The notes: a model not told the origin generated them from the letters alone. Numbered from the stretch's first letter, positions 27,282-36,477 are shown. The stretch: 64,000 nucleotides of DNA from Streptomyces griseoluteus (GCF_004784465.1 NZ_SRRU01000006.1:430160-494159), one strand, 5' to 3'. Program-made: numbers and translations.

Positions 27282-28625
27282 GTGAGTGAGAGTACGTCCA
27301 GCACCCTGCAATACCGCTTTGACGGGCCGGAAGAGGCTCCCGTACTGATCTTGGGCCCCTCCCTGGGTACCACCTGGCACATGTTCGACCGCCAGGTGCC
27401 GGAACTGGTCAAGCAGTGGCGGGTCCTGCGCTTCGATCTGCCCGGCCACGGCGGGGCCCCGGCCCACCCGGCCGGTTCGGTCGCGGAGCTGGCCACGCGC
27501 CTGCTGGCCACCCTGGACAGCCTCGGCGTGCAGCGCTTCGGCTACGCGGGCTGCGCCCTCGGCGGCGCCGTCGGCATCGAGCTGGCCCTGCGTCACCCCG
27601 AGCGGCTCGCCTCGCTCGCGCTGGTCGCCGCATCGCCCCGGTTCGGCACGCCGGACGAGTTCCGTCAGCGGGGCGTGATCGTACGCACGAACGGCCTCGA
27701 CCCGATCGCGCGAAGCGCGCCCGACCGCTGGTTCACCGGGGGCTTCGCCGCCGCGCAGCCCGCGATCACCGAGTGGGCGGTGCAGATGGTCCGCACCACC
27801 GACCCCGGCTGCTACATCGCCGCCTGCGAGGCGCTCGCCGCCTTCGACGTGCGTGCGGAGCTGGGCCGTATCGGCGTGCCCACGCTGGTGCTGGTCGGCT
27901 CCGAGGACCAGGTCACCGGGCCCGCCGAGGCCCGCACGCTGGTCGCCGGCATCCCGGACGCCCGGCTCGCGGTCGTGCCCGGCGCCTCCCACCTGGTGCC
28001 GGTCGAGCAGCCCGCCGCCGTCACCGACCTGCTGGTCCGGCACTTCTCCACCGCCTGGCAGCAGCCCTTCGACACCGGCCAGACCGCGCTCCCGGCCGCC
28101 GCCGCGCCCGTCACGGTCCCGGCCGCCCCCACGCCGGTCGCCATGCCCACCCCGGCCCCCGTACCCGCCCCGGCCGCAGCCCCGCGCACCGGGCCGGTAG
28201 CCGAGATCGCCCCCGCCGCCGTGCCGCCGCAGCCGGTCGCACCGCCGGACCGGTACGAGACGGGCCTCAAGATCCGCCGTGAGGTACTGGGCGACGCGCA
28301 TGTCGAGGGCGTGCTCGCGCGGGCCGACGAGTTCTCCGGCGACTTCGAGGAACTCGTCACCCGTTACGCCTGGGGCGAGGTCTGGGACCGGCCGGGCCTG
28401 GACCGCAAGTCCCGCAGCTGCGTCACGCTCACCGCGCTGGTCGCGGGCGGACACCTGGAGGACCTGGCCGTCCACACCCGCGCCGCGCTCCGCAACGGCC
28501 TCACCCCGCAGGAGATCAAGGAGGTGCTGCTGCAGGCCGCCGTCTACTGCGGTGTCCCGGCGGCGAGCAGCGCCTTCCGCGTGGCCCAGCAGGTCATCCG
28601 CGAGGAGACCACGCCCGCCGAGTGA
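27282..28625 (+). CDS. pcaL: 3-oxoadipate enol-lactonase / 4-carboxymuconolactone decarboxylase fusion
   Basis: A 447-residue fusion. Residues about 10-255 are an alpha/beta hydrolase (PcaD type), with GPSLGTTWHMFD at the oxyanion region and PGASHLVPVEQP holding the catalytic His. A Pro/Ala linker (about 270-325) leads to a CMD domain (YETGLKIRREVLGD, LVTRYAWGEVWDRPGLDRKSR). Together they would do two consecutive steps of the protocatechuate pathway. The nucleophile elbow reads GCALGG, with Ala92 where Ser is expected, so lactonase activity is doubtful. GTG 27282 was chosen; GTGs at 27258 and 27273 are alternatives in a GTGAG-rich leader. No other pca genes are nearby. Confidence 0.85.
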   Translation: MSESTSSTLQYRFDGPEEAPVLILGPSLGTTWHMFDRQVPELVKQWRVLRFDLPGHGGAPAHPAGSVAELATRLLATLDSLGVQRFGYAGCALGGAVGIELALRHPERLASLALVAASPRFGTPDEFRQRGVIVRTNGLDPIARSAPDRWFTGGFAAAQPAITEWAVQMVRTTDPGCYIAACEALAAFDVRAELGRIGVPTLVLVGSEDQVTGPAEARTLVAGIPDARLAVVPGASHLVPVEQPAAVTDLLVRHFSTAWQQPFDTGQTALPAAAAPVTVPAAPTPVAMPTPAPVPAPAAAPRTGPVAEIAPAAVPPQPVAPPDRYETGLKIRREVLGDAHVEGVLARADEFSGDFEELVTRYAWGEVWDRPGLDRKSRSCVTLTALVAGGHLEDLAVHTRAALRNGLTPQEIKEVLLQAAVYCGVPAASSAFRVAQQVIREETTPAE

Positions 28626-28690
28626 GGCCGCCGGCCGTCCGAGGCGGCACGATGGAGACGGATAGCGGACCGACGACAGGACGGGAAGTC

Positions 28691-29326
28691 ATGAAGTTCA
28701 CCAAGAAGTCCCACTCCTGCGTCCGCCTGGAGAAGGACGGCCGGACGCTCGTCATCGACCCCGGCAACTTCAGCGAGCCGGACGCGGCGGTCGGCGCGGA
28801 CGTCGTCCTCGTCACCCACGAGCACCCGGACCACTTCGACGAGGGCCGGCTGCGCGCCGCGCTGGAGGCGAATCCGGAGGCCGGGATCTGGACCCTGAAG
28901 TCGGTCGCGGACCAGCTCGCGGCCGCCTTCCCCGGCCGGGTGCACACCGTCGGCCACGGCGACACCTTCACCGCCGCCGGCTTCGACGTCCAGGTCCACG
29001 GCGAACTGCACGCCGTGATCCACCCGGACATCCCGCGCATCACCAACGTCGGCTATCTGATCGACGGCGGCAAGGTCTTCCACCCCGGCGACGCCCTCAC
29101 CGTCCCCGACCAGGCCGTGGAGACCCTGATGCTGCCGGTGATGGCGCCGTGGAACAAGATCTCCGAGGTGATCGAGTACGTGCGCGAGGTCGGTCCCCGC
29201 CGGGCCTACGACGTCCACGACGCCCTCCTCACCGACCTGGCCCGCCCGATCTACGACCGCCAGATCGGCGGCCTGGCCGACGCCGAGCACCTGCGCCTGG
29301 CACCGGGGACCTCCGCCCAGCTGTGA
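28691..29326 (+). CDS. MBL-fold metal-dependent hydrolase
   Basis: A 211-residue metallo-beta-lactamase fold protein of the UlaG-like group. The zinc motif is THEHPDHFD (HxHxDH); later ligands appear in GELHAVIH and FHPGDALTVP (Asp). It opens MKFTKKSHSCVRLEKDGRTLVIDPG, the usual start of this group. ATG 28691 follows GGGAAG. Substrate unknown. It lies 36 bp ahead of the exonuclease III gene and may be co-transcribed with it. Confidence 0.88.
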   Translation: MKFTKKSHSCVRLEKDGRTLVIDPGNFSEPDAAVGADVVLVTHEHPDHFDEGRLRAALEANPEAGIWTLKSVADQLAAAFPGRVHTVGHGDTFTAAGFDVQVHGELHAVIHPDIPRITNVGYLIDGGKVFHPGDALTVPDQAVETLMLPVMAPWNKISEVIEYVREVGPRRAYDVHDALLTDLARPIYDRQIGGLADAEHLRLAPGTSAQL

Positions 29327-29362
29327 GGCCGGTTGTCACACCCGGCGGGTAGGTTGTGGGAC

Positions 29363-30142
29363 ATGCGTATCGCCACCTGGAACGTGAACTCGATCACCGC
29401 CCGTCTCCCGAGGCTGCTGGCCTGGCTGGAGAGCAGCGGCACCGACGTGCTCTGTCTCCAGGAGGCCAAGGTCGCCGAGGAGCAGTTCCCGGTCGAGGCC
29501 CTGCGCGAGCTGGGTTACGAGTCGGCGGTCCACGCCACCGGCCGGTGGAACGGCGTGGCGGTGCTCTCCCGCGTCGGCCTGGAGGACGTGGTCAAGGGCC
29601 TGCCCGGCGACCCCGGCTACGAGGGCGCCCAGGAGCCCCGCGCCGTGTCGGCCACCTGCGGCCCGGTCCGCGTCTGGTCGGTGTACGTGCCCAACGGCCG
29701 CGAGGTCGGCCACCCGCACTACGCGTACAAGCTCCAGTGGCTCGAAGCCCTGAGGACGGCTGTCGCCGGGGACGCGGCGGGCGCCCGCCCCTTCGCCGTA
29801 CTCGGTGACTACAACATCGCCCCGGCCGACGACGACGTCTACGACCGTGCCGCCTTCGAGAGCGCCACCCATGTCACCCCCGCCGAGCGCGCCGCCCTGG
29901 CCGCGCTGCGCGAGAGTGGCCTGAGCGACGTGGTGCCCCGCCCGCTGAAGTACGACCACCCCTTCACGTACTGGGACTACCGCCAGCTCTGCTTCCCCAA
30001 GAACCGGGGCATGCGCATCGACCTGGTGTACGGCAACGGCCCGTTCGCCGCGGCGGTCAAGGACGCCTACGTCGACCGCGAGGAGCGCAAGGGCAAGGGC
30101 GCGTCCGATCACGCGCCGGTGGTGGTCGACCTCGACGTCTGA
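29363..30142 (+). CDS. xth: Exodeoxyribonuclease III (AP endonuclease)
   Basis: A 259-residue Mg-dependent DNA repair nuclease that cuts abasic sites and degrades 3' ends. Motifs in order: WNVNSI, CLQEAKV (metal Glu), YVPNGRE, GDYNIAPADDDVYD (catalytic Asp/Asn), and SDHAPVVVD (catalytic His). FTYWDYR and NRGMRIDLVYG are the DNA-binding segments. ATG 29363 begins the fold directly; an upstream in-frame GTG would add ten unrelated residues. The next gene starts 17 bp after the stop. Confidence 0.95.
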   Translation: MRIATWNVNSITARLPRLLAWLESSGTDVLCLQEAKVAEEQFPVEALRELGYESAVHATGRWNGVAVLSRVGLEDVVKGLPGDPGYEGAQEPRAVSATCGPVRVWSVYVPNGREVGHPHYAYKLQWLEALRTAVAGDAAGARPFAVLGDYNIAPADDDVYDRAAFESATHVTPAERAALAALRESGLSDVVPRPLKYDHPFTYWDYRQLCFPKNRGMRIDLVYGNGPFAAAVKDAYVDREERKGKGASDHAPVVVDLDV

Positions 30143-30158
30143 TGCCACGCTGGGGTCC

Positions 30159-30578
30159 ATGAACATCCCGTTCCTGGGCCCCCGGCGCGGCAAGCGCGGT
30201 GACGCGGCGCTCCCGGCCGACCCCGAGGCCATCGCCGCGCTGCTCTCCGAGTGCGAACTGCTGCGCTCCCAGGCGGACCGGGCGGGCGTCCGCCTGGACG
30301 ACACCCCGGCCTCCCTGGAGGCCCTGGACCAGCTCGTCCCGCTCTGGCGCGACGACCCCGAGACGCTGCCCTGGCTCGGCCACGACGCCGGGCTCTACCT
30401 GGGCACCGTGGTCGTGCGCACCGTACCCGGCGCCGTCTGGCGCATCAGACGGGGCGGAGAACCGGTTCTGCGGCTCCCCTCCGGCCGGGAGTTCGAGGTC
30501 ACCGAGCCCGGCCGTCAGTGGGCCACCAGCGGCCTTCCCGAGCTGTCCCAGCTCTACGCGGAGATCGCCGAACCCTGA
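30159..30578 (+). CDS. DUF6278 hypothetical protein
   Basis: A 139-residue soluble protein matching the Streptomyces DUF6278 family by eye: LPWLGHDAGLYLGTVVVRTVPGA and WRIRRGGEPVLRLPSG. It is located 17 bp after exonuclease III and may share its transcript. No catalytic motif is visible and function is unknown. Confidence 0.8.
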   Translation: MNIPFLGPRRGKRGDAALPADPEAIAALLSECELLRSQADRAGVRLDDTPASLEALDQLVPLWRDDPETLPWLGHDAGLYLGTVVVRTVPGAVWRIRRGGEPVLRLPSGREFEVTEPGRQWATSGLPELSQLYAEIAEP

Positions 30579-30713
30579 TCCCCGCATGGTCCCGGCGCCG
30601 CACAACCGGGCTTAAATACGGCTAATGCCCCCAAGTGCGTGTCGTCCACATGGTCCGCCATGGTCTGGATAGTTTCGGCCACTACGACTCGGCGAGAGTG
30701 AGTAGGGCTGCGG

Positions 30714-31457
30714 ATGGCCGTCGATCCGTTGATCGAACTGCGTGACGTCAACAAGCACTTCGGGGAGCTTCATGTCCTCCAGGACATCGACCTGACCGTC
30801 GGCAAGGGGGAGGTGGTCGTGGTCATCGGCCCCTCCGGGTCGGGGAAGTCGACGCTGTGCCGGGCCATCAACCGGCTGGAGACCATCGAGTCCGGCACCA
30901 TCACGCTCGACGGGCAGCCGCTCCCCGAGGAGGGCCGGGCGCTGGCCAGGATGCGAGCCGAAGTGGGCATGGTCTTCCAGTCGTTCAACCTCTTCGCCCA
31001 CAAGACGGTCCTGGAGAACGTCTCCCTCGCGCAGACCAAGGTACGCGGCCGCAAGAAGGCCGACGCCGACCGCCGCTCCCGTGAACTCCTCGACCGGGTC
31101 GGGCTGTCCGCCCACGCCGACAAGTACCCCGCCCAGCTCTCCGGCGGCCAGCAGCAGCGTGTGGCCATCGCCCGCGCTCTCGCCATGGACCCCAAGGCGC
31201 TGCTCTTCGACGAGCCCACCTCCGCGCTCGACCCCGAGATGATCAACGAGGTGCTGGAGGTCATGCAGCAGCTCGCGCGCGAGGGCATGACCATGATCGT
31301 CGTCACCCACGAGATGGGCTTCGCCCGCTCCGCCGCCAACCGCGTGGTCTTCATGGCCGACGGCCGGATCGTGGAGGACCGCAGCCCCGAGGAGTTCTTC
31401 ACCGCCCCGCGCAGCGAGCGGGCCAAGGACTTCCTCTCCAAGATCCTCAAGCACTGA
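30714..31457 (+). CDS. gluA: Glutamate-type amino acid ABC transporter, ATP-binding protein
   Basis: A 247-residue polar-amino-acid ATPase: Walker A GPSGSGKST, Q-loop MVFQSFNLFAH, signature LSGGQQQRVAIARAL, Walker B LLFDEPTSALD, switch VVTHEMGF. It is first in a four-gene operon whose order (ATPase, binding lipoprotein, two permeases) matches the gluABCD glutamate uptake operon of Corynebacterium. An 18-bp gap leads to the lipoprotein gene. No binding site for a regulator is obvious in the 135-bp leader. Confidence 0.93.
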   Translation: MAVDPLIELRDVNKHFGELHVLQDIDLTVGKGEVVVVIGPSGSGKSTLCRAINRLETIESGTITLDGQPLPEEGRALARMRAEVGMVFQSFNLFAHKTVLENVSLAQTKVRGRKKADADRRSRELLDRVGLSAHADKYPAQLSGGQQQRVAIARALAMDPKALLFDEPTSALDPEMINEVLEVMQQLAREGMTMIVVTHEMGFARSAANRVVFMADGRIVEDRSPEEFFTAPRSERAKDFLSKILKH

Positions 31458-31474
31458 CCGGGGGAGTGCGACCC

Positions 31475-32395
31475 ATGTCCCGCCACACCCGCGCGCCCCG
31501 CGCCATCGCCCTGCTCCTCGCCCCGCTCGTCCTGCTGGCCGCCGCCTGCGGCAAGGACGGCAGCCCGCCCGCCAAGGGCCCCGCCCCCGACCAGCTGCCG
31601 CACTACGCGGTGGACCGGAACTTCAGGCTGCCCGGCTCCCCGACCTGGACCCGCGCCAAGAAGCGCGGCCACTTCGTCGTCGGCGCCAAGGAGGACCAGC
31701 CCTACCTCGGCGAGAAGGACCCGGCGACCGGCCGGTACTCCGGCTTCGACATCGAGATCGCCAAGATGCTGTCCGCCTCCCTCGGCTTCCCCGGCGACAG
31801 CGTCCGCTTCCGCACCATCGCCTCCGCCAACCGTGAGACGGCCCTGCAGAACGGCCAGATCGACTACTACGTCGGCACCTACACCATCAACGCCAACCGC
31901 AAGAAGCTGGTGGGCTTCGCCGGCCCGTACTACATGGCCGGCCAGTCCCTGCTGGTCCGCAAGGACACCGACGACATCCACGGGCCCGAGGACCTCGCCG
32001 GCAAACGCGTCTGCTCGGCGGCCGGATCGACCCCGTACCAGCGCATCAAGGACGACTACCCGAAGGCGGTCCTGGTCGCCTACGACACCTACTCGGTCTG
32101 CGTCGACAACCTGCTCACCTACCAGGTCGACGCGGTCACCACCGACGACGCCATCCTCATCGGCTACGCGGCCAAAGCACCCGACGAACTCAAGGTCGTC
32201 GGCAAGCCGTTCTCGAAGGAGCCGTACGGCATCGGCGTCCCGCGGACCGACAACGCCCTGCGCTTCGCCCTGGACAACGCCCTCGCCGCCCGCGAGAAGA
32301 ACGGCGACTGGAAGAGGGCGTACGACGCCACGCTCGGCCTGTCCGGCGTGCCCGCGCCGGAGCCGCCGCCCATCGACCGCTACCCGGCGAGCTGA
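31475..32395 (+). CDS. gluB: Glutamate-binding lipoprotein of ABC transporter
   Basis: A 306-residue solute-binding protein (SBP family 3). The signal peptide ends with a LAAAC lipobox. Mature motifs include GFDIEIAKML, FRTIASANRETALQNGQIDYYVGTY and DDAILIGYA, typical of Glu/Asp-binding proteins. ATG 31475 has GGGGGAG 8 bp before it; a GTG at 31466 overlaps that site and is rejected. Three genes for its membrane partners flank it. Confidence 0.92.
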   Translation: MSRHTRAPRAIALLLAPLVLLAAACGKDGSPPAKGPAPDQLPHYAVDRNFRLPGSPTWTRAKKRGHFVVGAKEDQPYLGEKDPATGRYSGFDIEIAKMLSASLGFPGDSVRFRTIASANRETALQNGQIDYYVGTYTINANRKKLVGFAGPYYMAGQSLLVRKDTDDIHGPEDLAGKRVCSAAGSTPYQRIKDDYPKAVLVAYDTYSVCVDNLLTYQVDAVTTDDAILIGYAAKAPDELKVVGKPFSKEPYGIGVPRTDNALRFALDNALAAREKNGDWKRAYDATLGLSGVPAPEPPPIDRYPAS

Positions 32396-32406
32396 CCGAG
32401 GACGCC

Positions 32407-33051
32407 ATGAACGTACTGACAGACAACTTCGCCATCTACGCCGAGGGATTCCTCGGCACGGTCGAACTGACCGTCTACGCCTCGCTGCTGGCCCTCGCGC
32501 TCGGCTTCCTGATGGCGTCCTTCCGGGTCGCGCCCGTGGCCTCGCTGCGGGCCTTCGGCACGGTGTGGGTGACCGTGCTGCGCAACACGCCGCTCACCCT
32601 GCTGTTCTTCGCGGTGCTGCTCGGGCTGCCCCGGTTCGGACTCGTGCTGCCCTTCCAGGCGTTCGCGGTCCTCGCGCTGGGCTGCTACACCTCCGCCTTC
32701 ATCTGCGAGGCGCTGCGTTCCGGCATCAACACCGTGCCCAGGGGCCAGGGGGAGGCGGCCCGCAGCCTCGGCATGACCTTCGCGCAGACGCTCGGCGTGA
32801 TCGTGCTCCCGCAGGCGTTCCGCTCGGTGATCCCGCCCGTCGGCTCCACCCTGATCGCGCTGGCCAAGAACTCCGCCATCGCCGGCGCCTTCAGCGTCAC
32901 CGAACTGCTCGGCACCTACAAGACGTTGAGCGAGCTGGGCTACAACATCATCTGGACCTTCGTCTGGATCGCGGTCGGCTACCTGATCATCACGCTCGCC
33001 ATCAGCGCCCTGTTCAACCTGCTGGAGCGCAAGTGGGGAGTGGCCCGATGA
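32407..33051 (+). CDS. gluC: Amino acid ABC transporter permease 1
   Basis: A 214-residue inner-membrane permease with about five helices and the HisM-type motif NTPLTLLFFAVLLGLP plus the coupling EAARSLGMTFAQTLGVIVLPQAF loop (EAA motif). It pairs with the product of the next gene. ATG 32407 follows the lipoprotein stop by 11 bp and its own stop overlaps the next start (ATGA). Confidence 0.9.
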   Translation: MNVLTDNFAIYAEGFLGTVELTVYASLLALALGFLMASFRVAPVASLRAFGTVWVTVLRNTPLTLLFFAVLLGLPRFGLVLPFQAFAVLALGCYTSAFICEALRSGINTVPRGQGEAARSLGMTFAQTLGVIVLPQAFRSVIPPVGSTLIALAKNSAIAGAFSVTELLGTYKTLSELGYNIIWTFVWIAVGYLIITLAISALFNLLERKWGVAR

Positions 33052-33929
33052 CGACCCGGACCACCGCGCTCTACGACGTCCCCGGCCCCACCACCCGGCG
33101 GCGGCACGCGGTGTACGCGGTGCTGTCCACCGCCGTGTTGCTGGGCCTGGCCGCCTGGGTGCTCCATCTGCTGTTCTCCACCGGCCAGTTCACTGCCACC
33201 AAGTGGATGCCGTTCGAGTACAAGGGCATCCAGGAACTGCTGCTGCGCGGCCTCGGCAACACCCTCAAGGCGTTCGCCATGGCCGCCGTGCTCTCCCTCG
33301 CCCTCGGTGGGGTGCTCGCCGCCGGACGCCTCTCCGACCACGCGCCGGTGCGCTGGCTGGCCACGCTCGTGGTGGAGTTCTTCCGCGCGATGCCCGTACT
33401 GGTGATGATCTTCTTCATCTTCGTGGCGCTCAAGGTGCAGCCGCTGCCCGCCCTCGTCGCCGGACTGACCCTCTACAACGGCTCGGTGCTCGCCGAGGTC
33501 TTCCGCTCCGGTGTCAACGCGGTCGAACGCGGCCAGCGTGAGGCCGCGTTCGCTCTCGGCATGAGAAAAACCCAGGTCATGTCCTATGTGCTCGTACCGC
33601 AGGCGGTACGCGCCATGTTGCCAGCGATCATCAGCCAGTTGGTGGTCGCGCTGAAGGACACGTCGCTGGGCTTCCTCATCACCTACGAGGAGTTCCTCCA
33701 CGCCGGGAAGCTCATCGCCTCGAACCTCGACTACGATTTGCCGTTCATCCCCGTGGTGATGGTGATCTCGCCGATCTACATCGGGATGTGCATGCTGCTC
33801 TCGTGGTTCGCCGTCTGGGTGTCCCGCCGGGAGCAGCGCAGTCCCAAGACCGAGGCCGTGGTTGTCGCCGCGCCCGGCCCTGGGGCGCCGCTGCCGGGTG
33901 GGGAGCCACCCACGGCTCCGAAGCCGTGA
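33048..33929 (+). CDS. gluD: Amino acid ABC transporter permease 2
   Basis: A 293-residue permease, longer than its partner because of an extra N-terminal helix and a Pro-rich cytoplasmic tail. The EAA loop reads EAAFALGMRKTQVMSYVLVPQAVR. FRAMPVLVMIFFIFVALK matches the conserved pore helix. The start overlaps gluC (ATGA). It is the last gene of the importer operon and converges with the S15 peptidase gene after a 49-bp gap in which I see no clear terminator stem. Confidence 0.9.
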   Translation: MTTRTTALYDVPGPTTRRRHAVYAVLSTAVLLGLAAWVLHLLFSTGQFTATKWMPFEYKGIQELLLRGLGNTLKAFAMAAVLSLALGGVLAAGRLSDHAPVRWLATLVVEFFRAMPVLVMIFFIFVALKVQPLPALVAGLTLYNGSVLAEVFRSGVNAVERGQREAAFALGMRKTQVMSYVLVPQAVRAMLPAIISQLVVALKDTSLGFLITYEEFLHAGKLIASNLDYDLPFIPVVMVISPIYIGMCMLLSWFAVWVSRREQRSPKTEAVVVAAPGPGAPLPGGEPPTAPKP

Positions 33930-33978
33930 CGAAGGCAGCGGTCCACACGGGCCATGCTCGTCCGGCGGCGGCCGGAGA

Positions 33979-35535
33979 TCACTGCTCGCGCAGGGGGACC
34001 GACACGTACGACGGGTCGCCCTCCGGCGAGGAGAAGGTCAGCCGCGCGCCGGACGGGTTGTGCTCGATGTAGAGCGGATCGACCGTGTCGGCCACCAGGG
34101 CCAGCCGGTGCCCGGCCGGGACGTCGTAGGCCGTGGAGAACAGGTCCAGGTCCACCCCGAACGGCTGGCCGGGCGTACGGCCGTGCCAGGTCAGGGGCGC
34201 GTGGGTGACCAGCTTGCCGATGCCGAGCGGGCCCACGTCGTACAGGTAGGCCACGAAGGTGCCGCTCTCGGCGGTCGGGGTGAGCGTGGTGTGCAGCCTG
34301 GCGGTCCCGCGCACCCGTTGGGGCGCTGCGTACCGCTCCGACTGCCAGACGGCCGCCCAGCGGCGCGGGAGCAGCGGGATGGAGGCCATCGGGGGCAGCT
34401 TGGTGAACTGGTCCACGAGGCCGGAGAGCAGGACGATCCCGCCGTCCGCGCCGGAGTCGACGTTGGTGTGGATGGTGGTGCTGCCCGTCAGCGCGATCTT
34501 GCGGTCGGTGGCGGCGACCGACTTCCAGTCCGGGTAGCCCTCGTAGCCGCCGCCGGTGCGGGACTCCAGCTGGACGGGCTGCTCGCGGTCGACGCCGTTG
34601 TCCACGCCCCGGAGGTAGTGGTCGAACCAGCGGCCGGTGTCCTTCCAGACGTCGTTGGGCAGTCCGAACAGGCCGGTCAGCTCGGGGGTGGCGTGGTCGC
34701 CGGGGCGCAACTGGAGGCGCTTGGGACCGGTCAGCTTCTCGTAGAAGCTCGCGTACTGGTTGGCCGGGAAGACCGAGTCGCTCCAGGCGTTGGCGAGCAT
34801 GACGGCGGGTTTGCTCGCGTTGAGCCGGTCCAGGTACGTCACGGCGGAGCGGCGCTCGCCCCAGTCGATGAGGTTCTGCTCCTGGGAGAGGTCGGAGGCG
34901 TAGAAGCGGTCGAAGACCTGCCGGAACTCCGGGCTCTGGCGGCCGGTGACCGCTCCGGCGCCGTCCAGCAGCGCGACCGCCTGGACGTGCTGGGTGCGGC
35001 CGGAGTAGATCGAGCTGATCAGGTCGGCCCAGCCGCTGAGGGCGGCCACGGCCCTGATCCGCCGGTCGTGGGCGGCGGCGAGGAGGCTGATGCCCGCGCC
35101 GTAGGAGACGCCCGCCATGCCGATGCGGGTGGAATCGGCGGGGGTGTTGGCCAGCGCCCAGTCGATCACCTTGGAGGCGTCCGCCACGTCGGGCGCCCCG
35201 GCCACCTCGATCTCGCCGCCGGACTGCCAGAAGCCGCGCACGTTGTAGGAGAGCACCACATAGCCGGAGTCGGCGAGCTTCCGGGCCTGGGCGAGGTACT
35301 CGGCCTGCGGGAAGCCCCAGCTCGTGGGCAGCACGAGCAGCGGATGGCTGCCGGAGCCCGCCGGGGTGACGACGTTCGCCTTCAGTACGGTGCCCCCGTC
35401 ACCGGGAATGTCGACGAACCGTACGGCGGGGGCCGCCTGGGCCGCGGGCGCCAGCCCGACGACCGCGCCGGCGACCAGCGCCGCCGAGACGGTGCCGACG
35501 GCGCAGGTGCGCAGGGGGTTACGAGCGGATGCCAT
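33979..35535 (-). CDS. Secreted S15/CocE-family X-prolyl dipeptidyl peptidase-like hydrolase
   Basis: A 518-residue exported hydrolase. A signal peptide with cleavage after AQA (about residue 35) precedes the alpha/beta hydrolase domain. Catalytic residues are Ser in GVSYGAG, Asp in NAWSDSVFP and His in PGDHATPELTG. The C-terminal third is the beta-rich PepX_C jelly roll (YLYDVGPLGIG, VPAGHRLALVAD). ATG 35535 has AGGAG about 5 bp upstream. An inverted repeat lies 64 bp before the start. Probably cleaves peptides or acyl esters outside the cell. Confidence 0.9.
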   Translation of the reverse strand: MASARNPLRTCAVGTVSAALVAGAVVGLAPAAQAAPAVRFVDIPGDGGTVLKANVVTPAGSGSHPLLVLPTSWGFPQAEYLAQARKLADSGYVVLSYNVRGFWQSGGEIEVAGAPDVADASKVIDWALANTPADSTRIGMAGVSYGAGISLLAAAHDRRIRAVAALSGWADLISSIYSGRTQHVQAVALLDGAGAVTGRQSPEFRQVFDRFYASDLSQEQNLIDWGERRSAVTYLDRLNASKPAVMLANAWSDSVFPANQYASFYEKLTGPKRLQLRPGDHATPELTGLFGLPNDVWKDTGRWFDHYLRGVDNGVDREQPVQLESRTGGGYEGYPDWKSVAATDRKIALTGSTTIHTNVDSGADGGIVLLSGLVDQFTKLPPMASIPLLPRRWAAVWQSERYAAPQRVRGTARLHTTLTPTAESGTFVAYLYDVGPLGIGKLVTHAPLTWHGRTPGQPFGVDLDLFSTAYDVPAGHRLALVADTVDPLYIEHNPSGARLTFSSPEGDPSYVSVPLREQ

Positions 35536-35598
35536 GGTCACTCCTGACGCGTGCCAGTGCGAAAGTGACCCGACAGTAAACGCTTGTTCTTACCTCAA

Positions 35599-35629
35599 GT
35601 AACCCGTCGGTAAGTTACGTACGGGTAAC
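35599..35629. promoter_or_regulatory. Inverted repeat in the S15 peptidase promoter
   Basis: Arms GTAACCCGT (35599-35607) and ACGGGTAAC (35621-35629) pair at eight of nine positions across 13 bp, in AT-rich sequence upstream of the minus-strand peptidase. Spacing suits a dimeric repressor. Confidence 0.5.
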
Positions 35630-35651
35630 AATAATTGAAGACGGTTGCACG

Positions 35652-36407
35652 CTACGGGGCGGGCGTCACCTGAGCCGGCGTCTCCTCGGTCTCCGGGAAC
35701 GGGGCCTGCGCCGCCCGCGTGACGTCGGCGACCAGCTCGACCAGGTCGGGGCCGTACGCCTGGGAGTTGACCACCTTCAGCAGCAGCACGAACGAGTGCG
35801 AGCCGTGCTTGCGGGCCAACCGCTCGTGGTTACGGGCCAGATAGCGCGTCGCCGCCTGGTTGGTGATCGCCCGCTGCCCGCAGAACAGGAACACCGGCCG
35901 CGTCTGCCGGCCCGCCGCGACCTTGGCCAGCAGCACGTACTCGGTCGTACCGGGCTCCATCCGGTAGGTCTCCGTACCGATCCGGAACGCGCCCCGGTTC
36001 GGCCCCTTCTCCTTCTCGGTGTTCATCCGCACCCCCGGCAGCATCGCCGACATGTGGGCGAGCATCCGCCGGTTGGAGGCCGGACCGCCCACGCAGAACT
36101 CCGTGCGCTCGCCGAAGCCCTGGTGCGACACGTCCTGCGTCATCAACTGCATGTTCGCGCCGCAGTCCTTGATGAGCGCGGACAGCTCCAGCAGCGCGAA
36201 CACGTCGAACCGGTGCACCGCCGGCTCCGTCGCCCCCGGGTCCCTGTTCACGACGAACAGCGTCTCCGAGTTGTCCGGCAACCCGAAGAACTCCTGCTTC
36301 CGCCGCAGCTTCCGCCGCCACAGATAGGTCCGGGCCACCCACCCGATCGCGGCACTGATGCCGGCGGCTATGACACCCAGGACGATGTTGCGCACGTCGT
36401 CGTTCAT
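35652..36407 (-). CDS. Membrane-anchored hypothetical protein
   Basis: A 251-residue protein: one N-terminal transmembrane helix (IVLGVIAAGISAAIGW) with a basic stop-transfer (RRKLRRKQ), then a cytoplasmic domain. Features include LFVVNRDPGATEPAVHRFDVFALLELS, VGGPASNRRMLAHM (a GGPASN glycine loop) and LAKVAAGRQTRPVFLFCGQ. The arrangement suggests a nucleotide- or NAD-related sensor fold, but I do not recognise the family. The start ATG 36407 is 71 bp from the divergent YrhB-like gene. Confidence that it is coding is high, function unknown. Confidence 0.8.
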   Translation of the reverse strand: MNDDVRNIVLGVIAAGISAAIGWVARTYLWRRKLRRKQEFFGLPDNSETLFVVNRDPGATEPAVHRFDVFALLELSALIKDCGANMQLMTQDVSHQGFGERTEFCVGGPASNRRMLAHMSAMLPGVRMNTEKEKGPNRGAFRIGTETYRMEPGTTEYVLLAKVAAGRQTRPVFLFCGQRAITNQAATRYLARNHERLARKHGSHSFVLLLKVVNSQAYGPDLVELVADVTRAAQAPFPETEETPAQVTPAP

Positions 36408-36477
36408 GCGGCGGGATGCTAGCGGGTCCGGGAATACACAAGGGCGGGGCGTGGGCCTCGTGCGCGATGCTGGGCAC

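Noticed and set aside
27241..27290. GTGAG-rich stretch before pcaL as an operator
   Set aside because: Spacing of the copies is irregular and several overlap possible start codons; probably chance in a G-rich leader.
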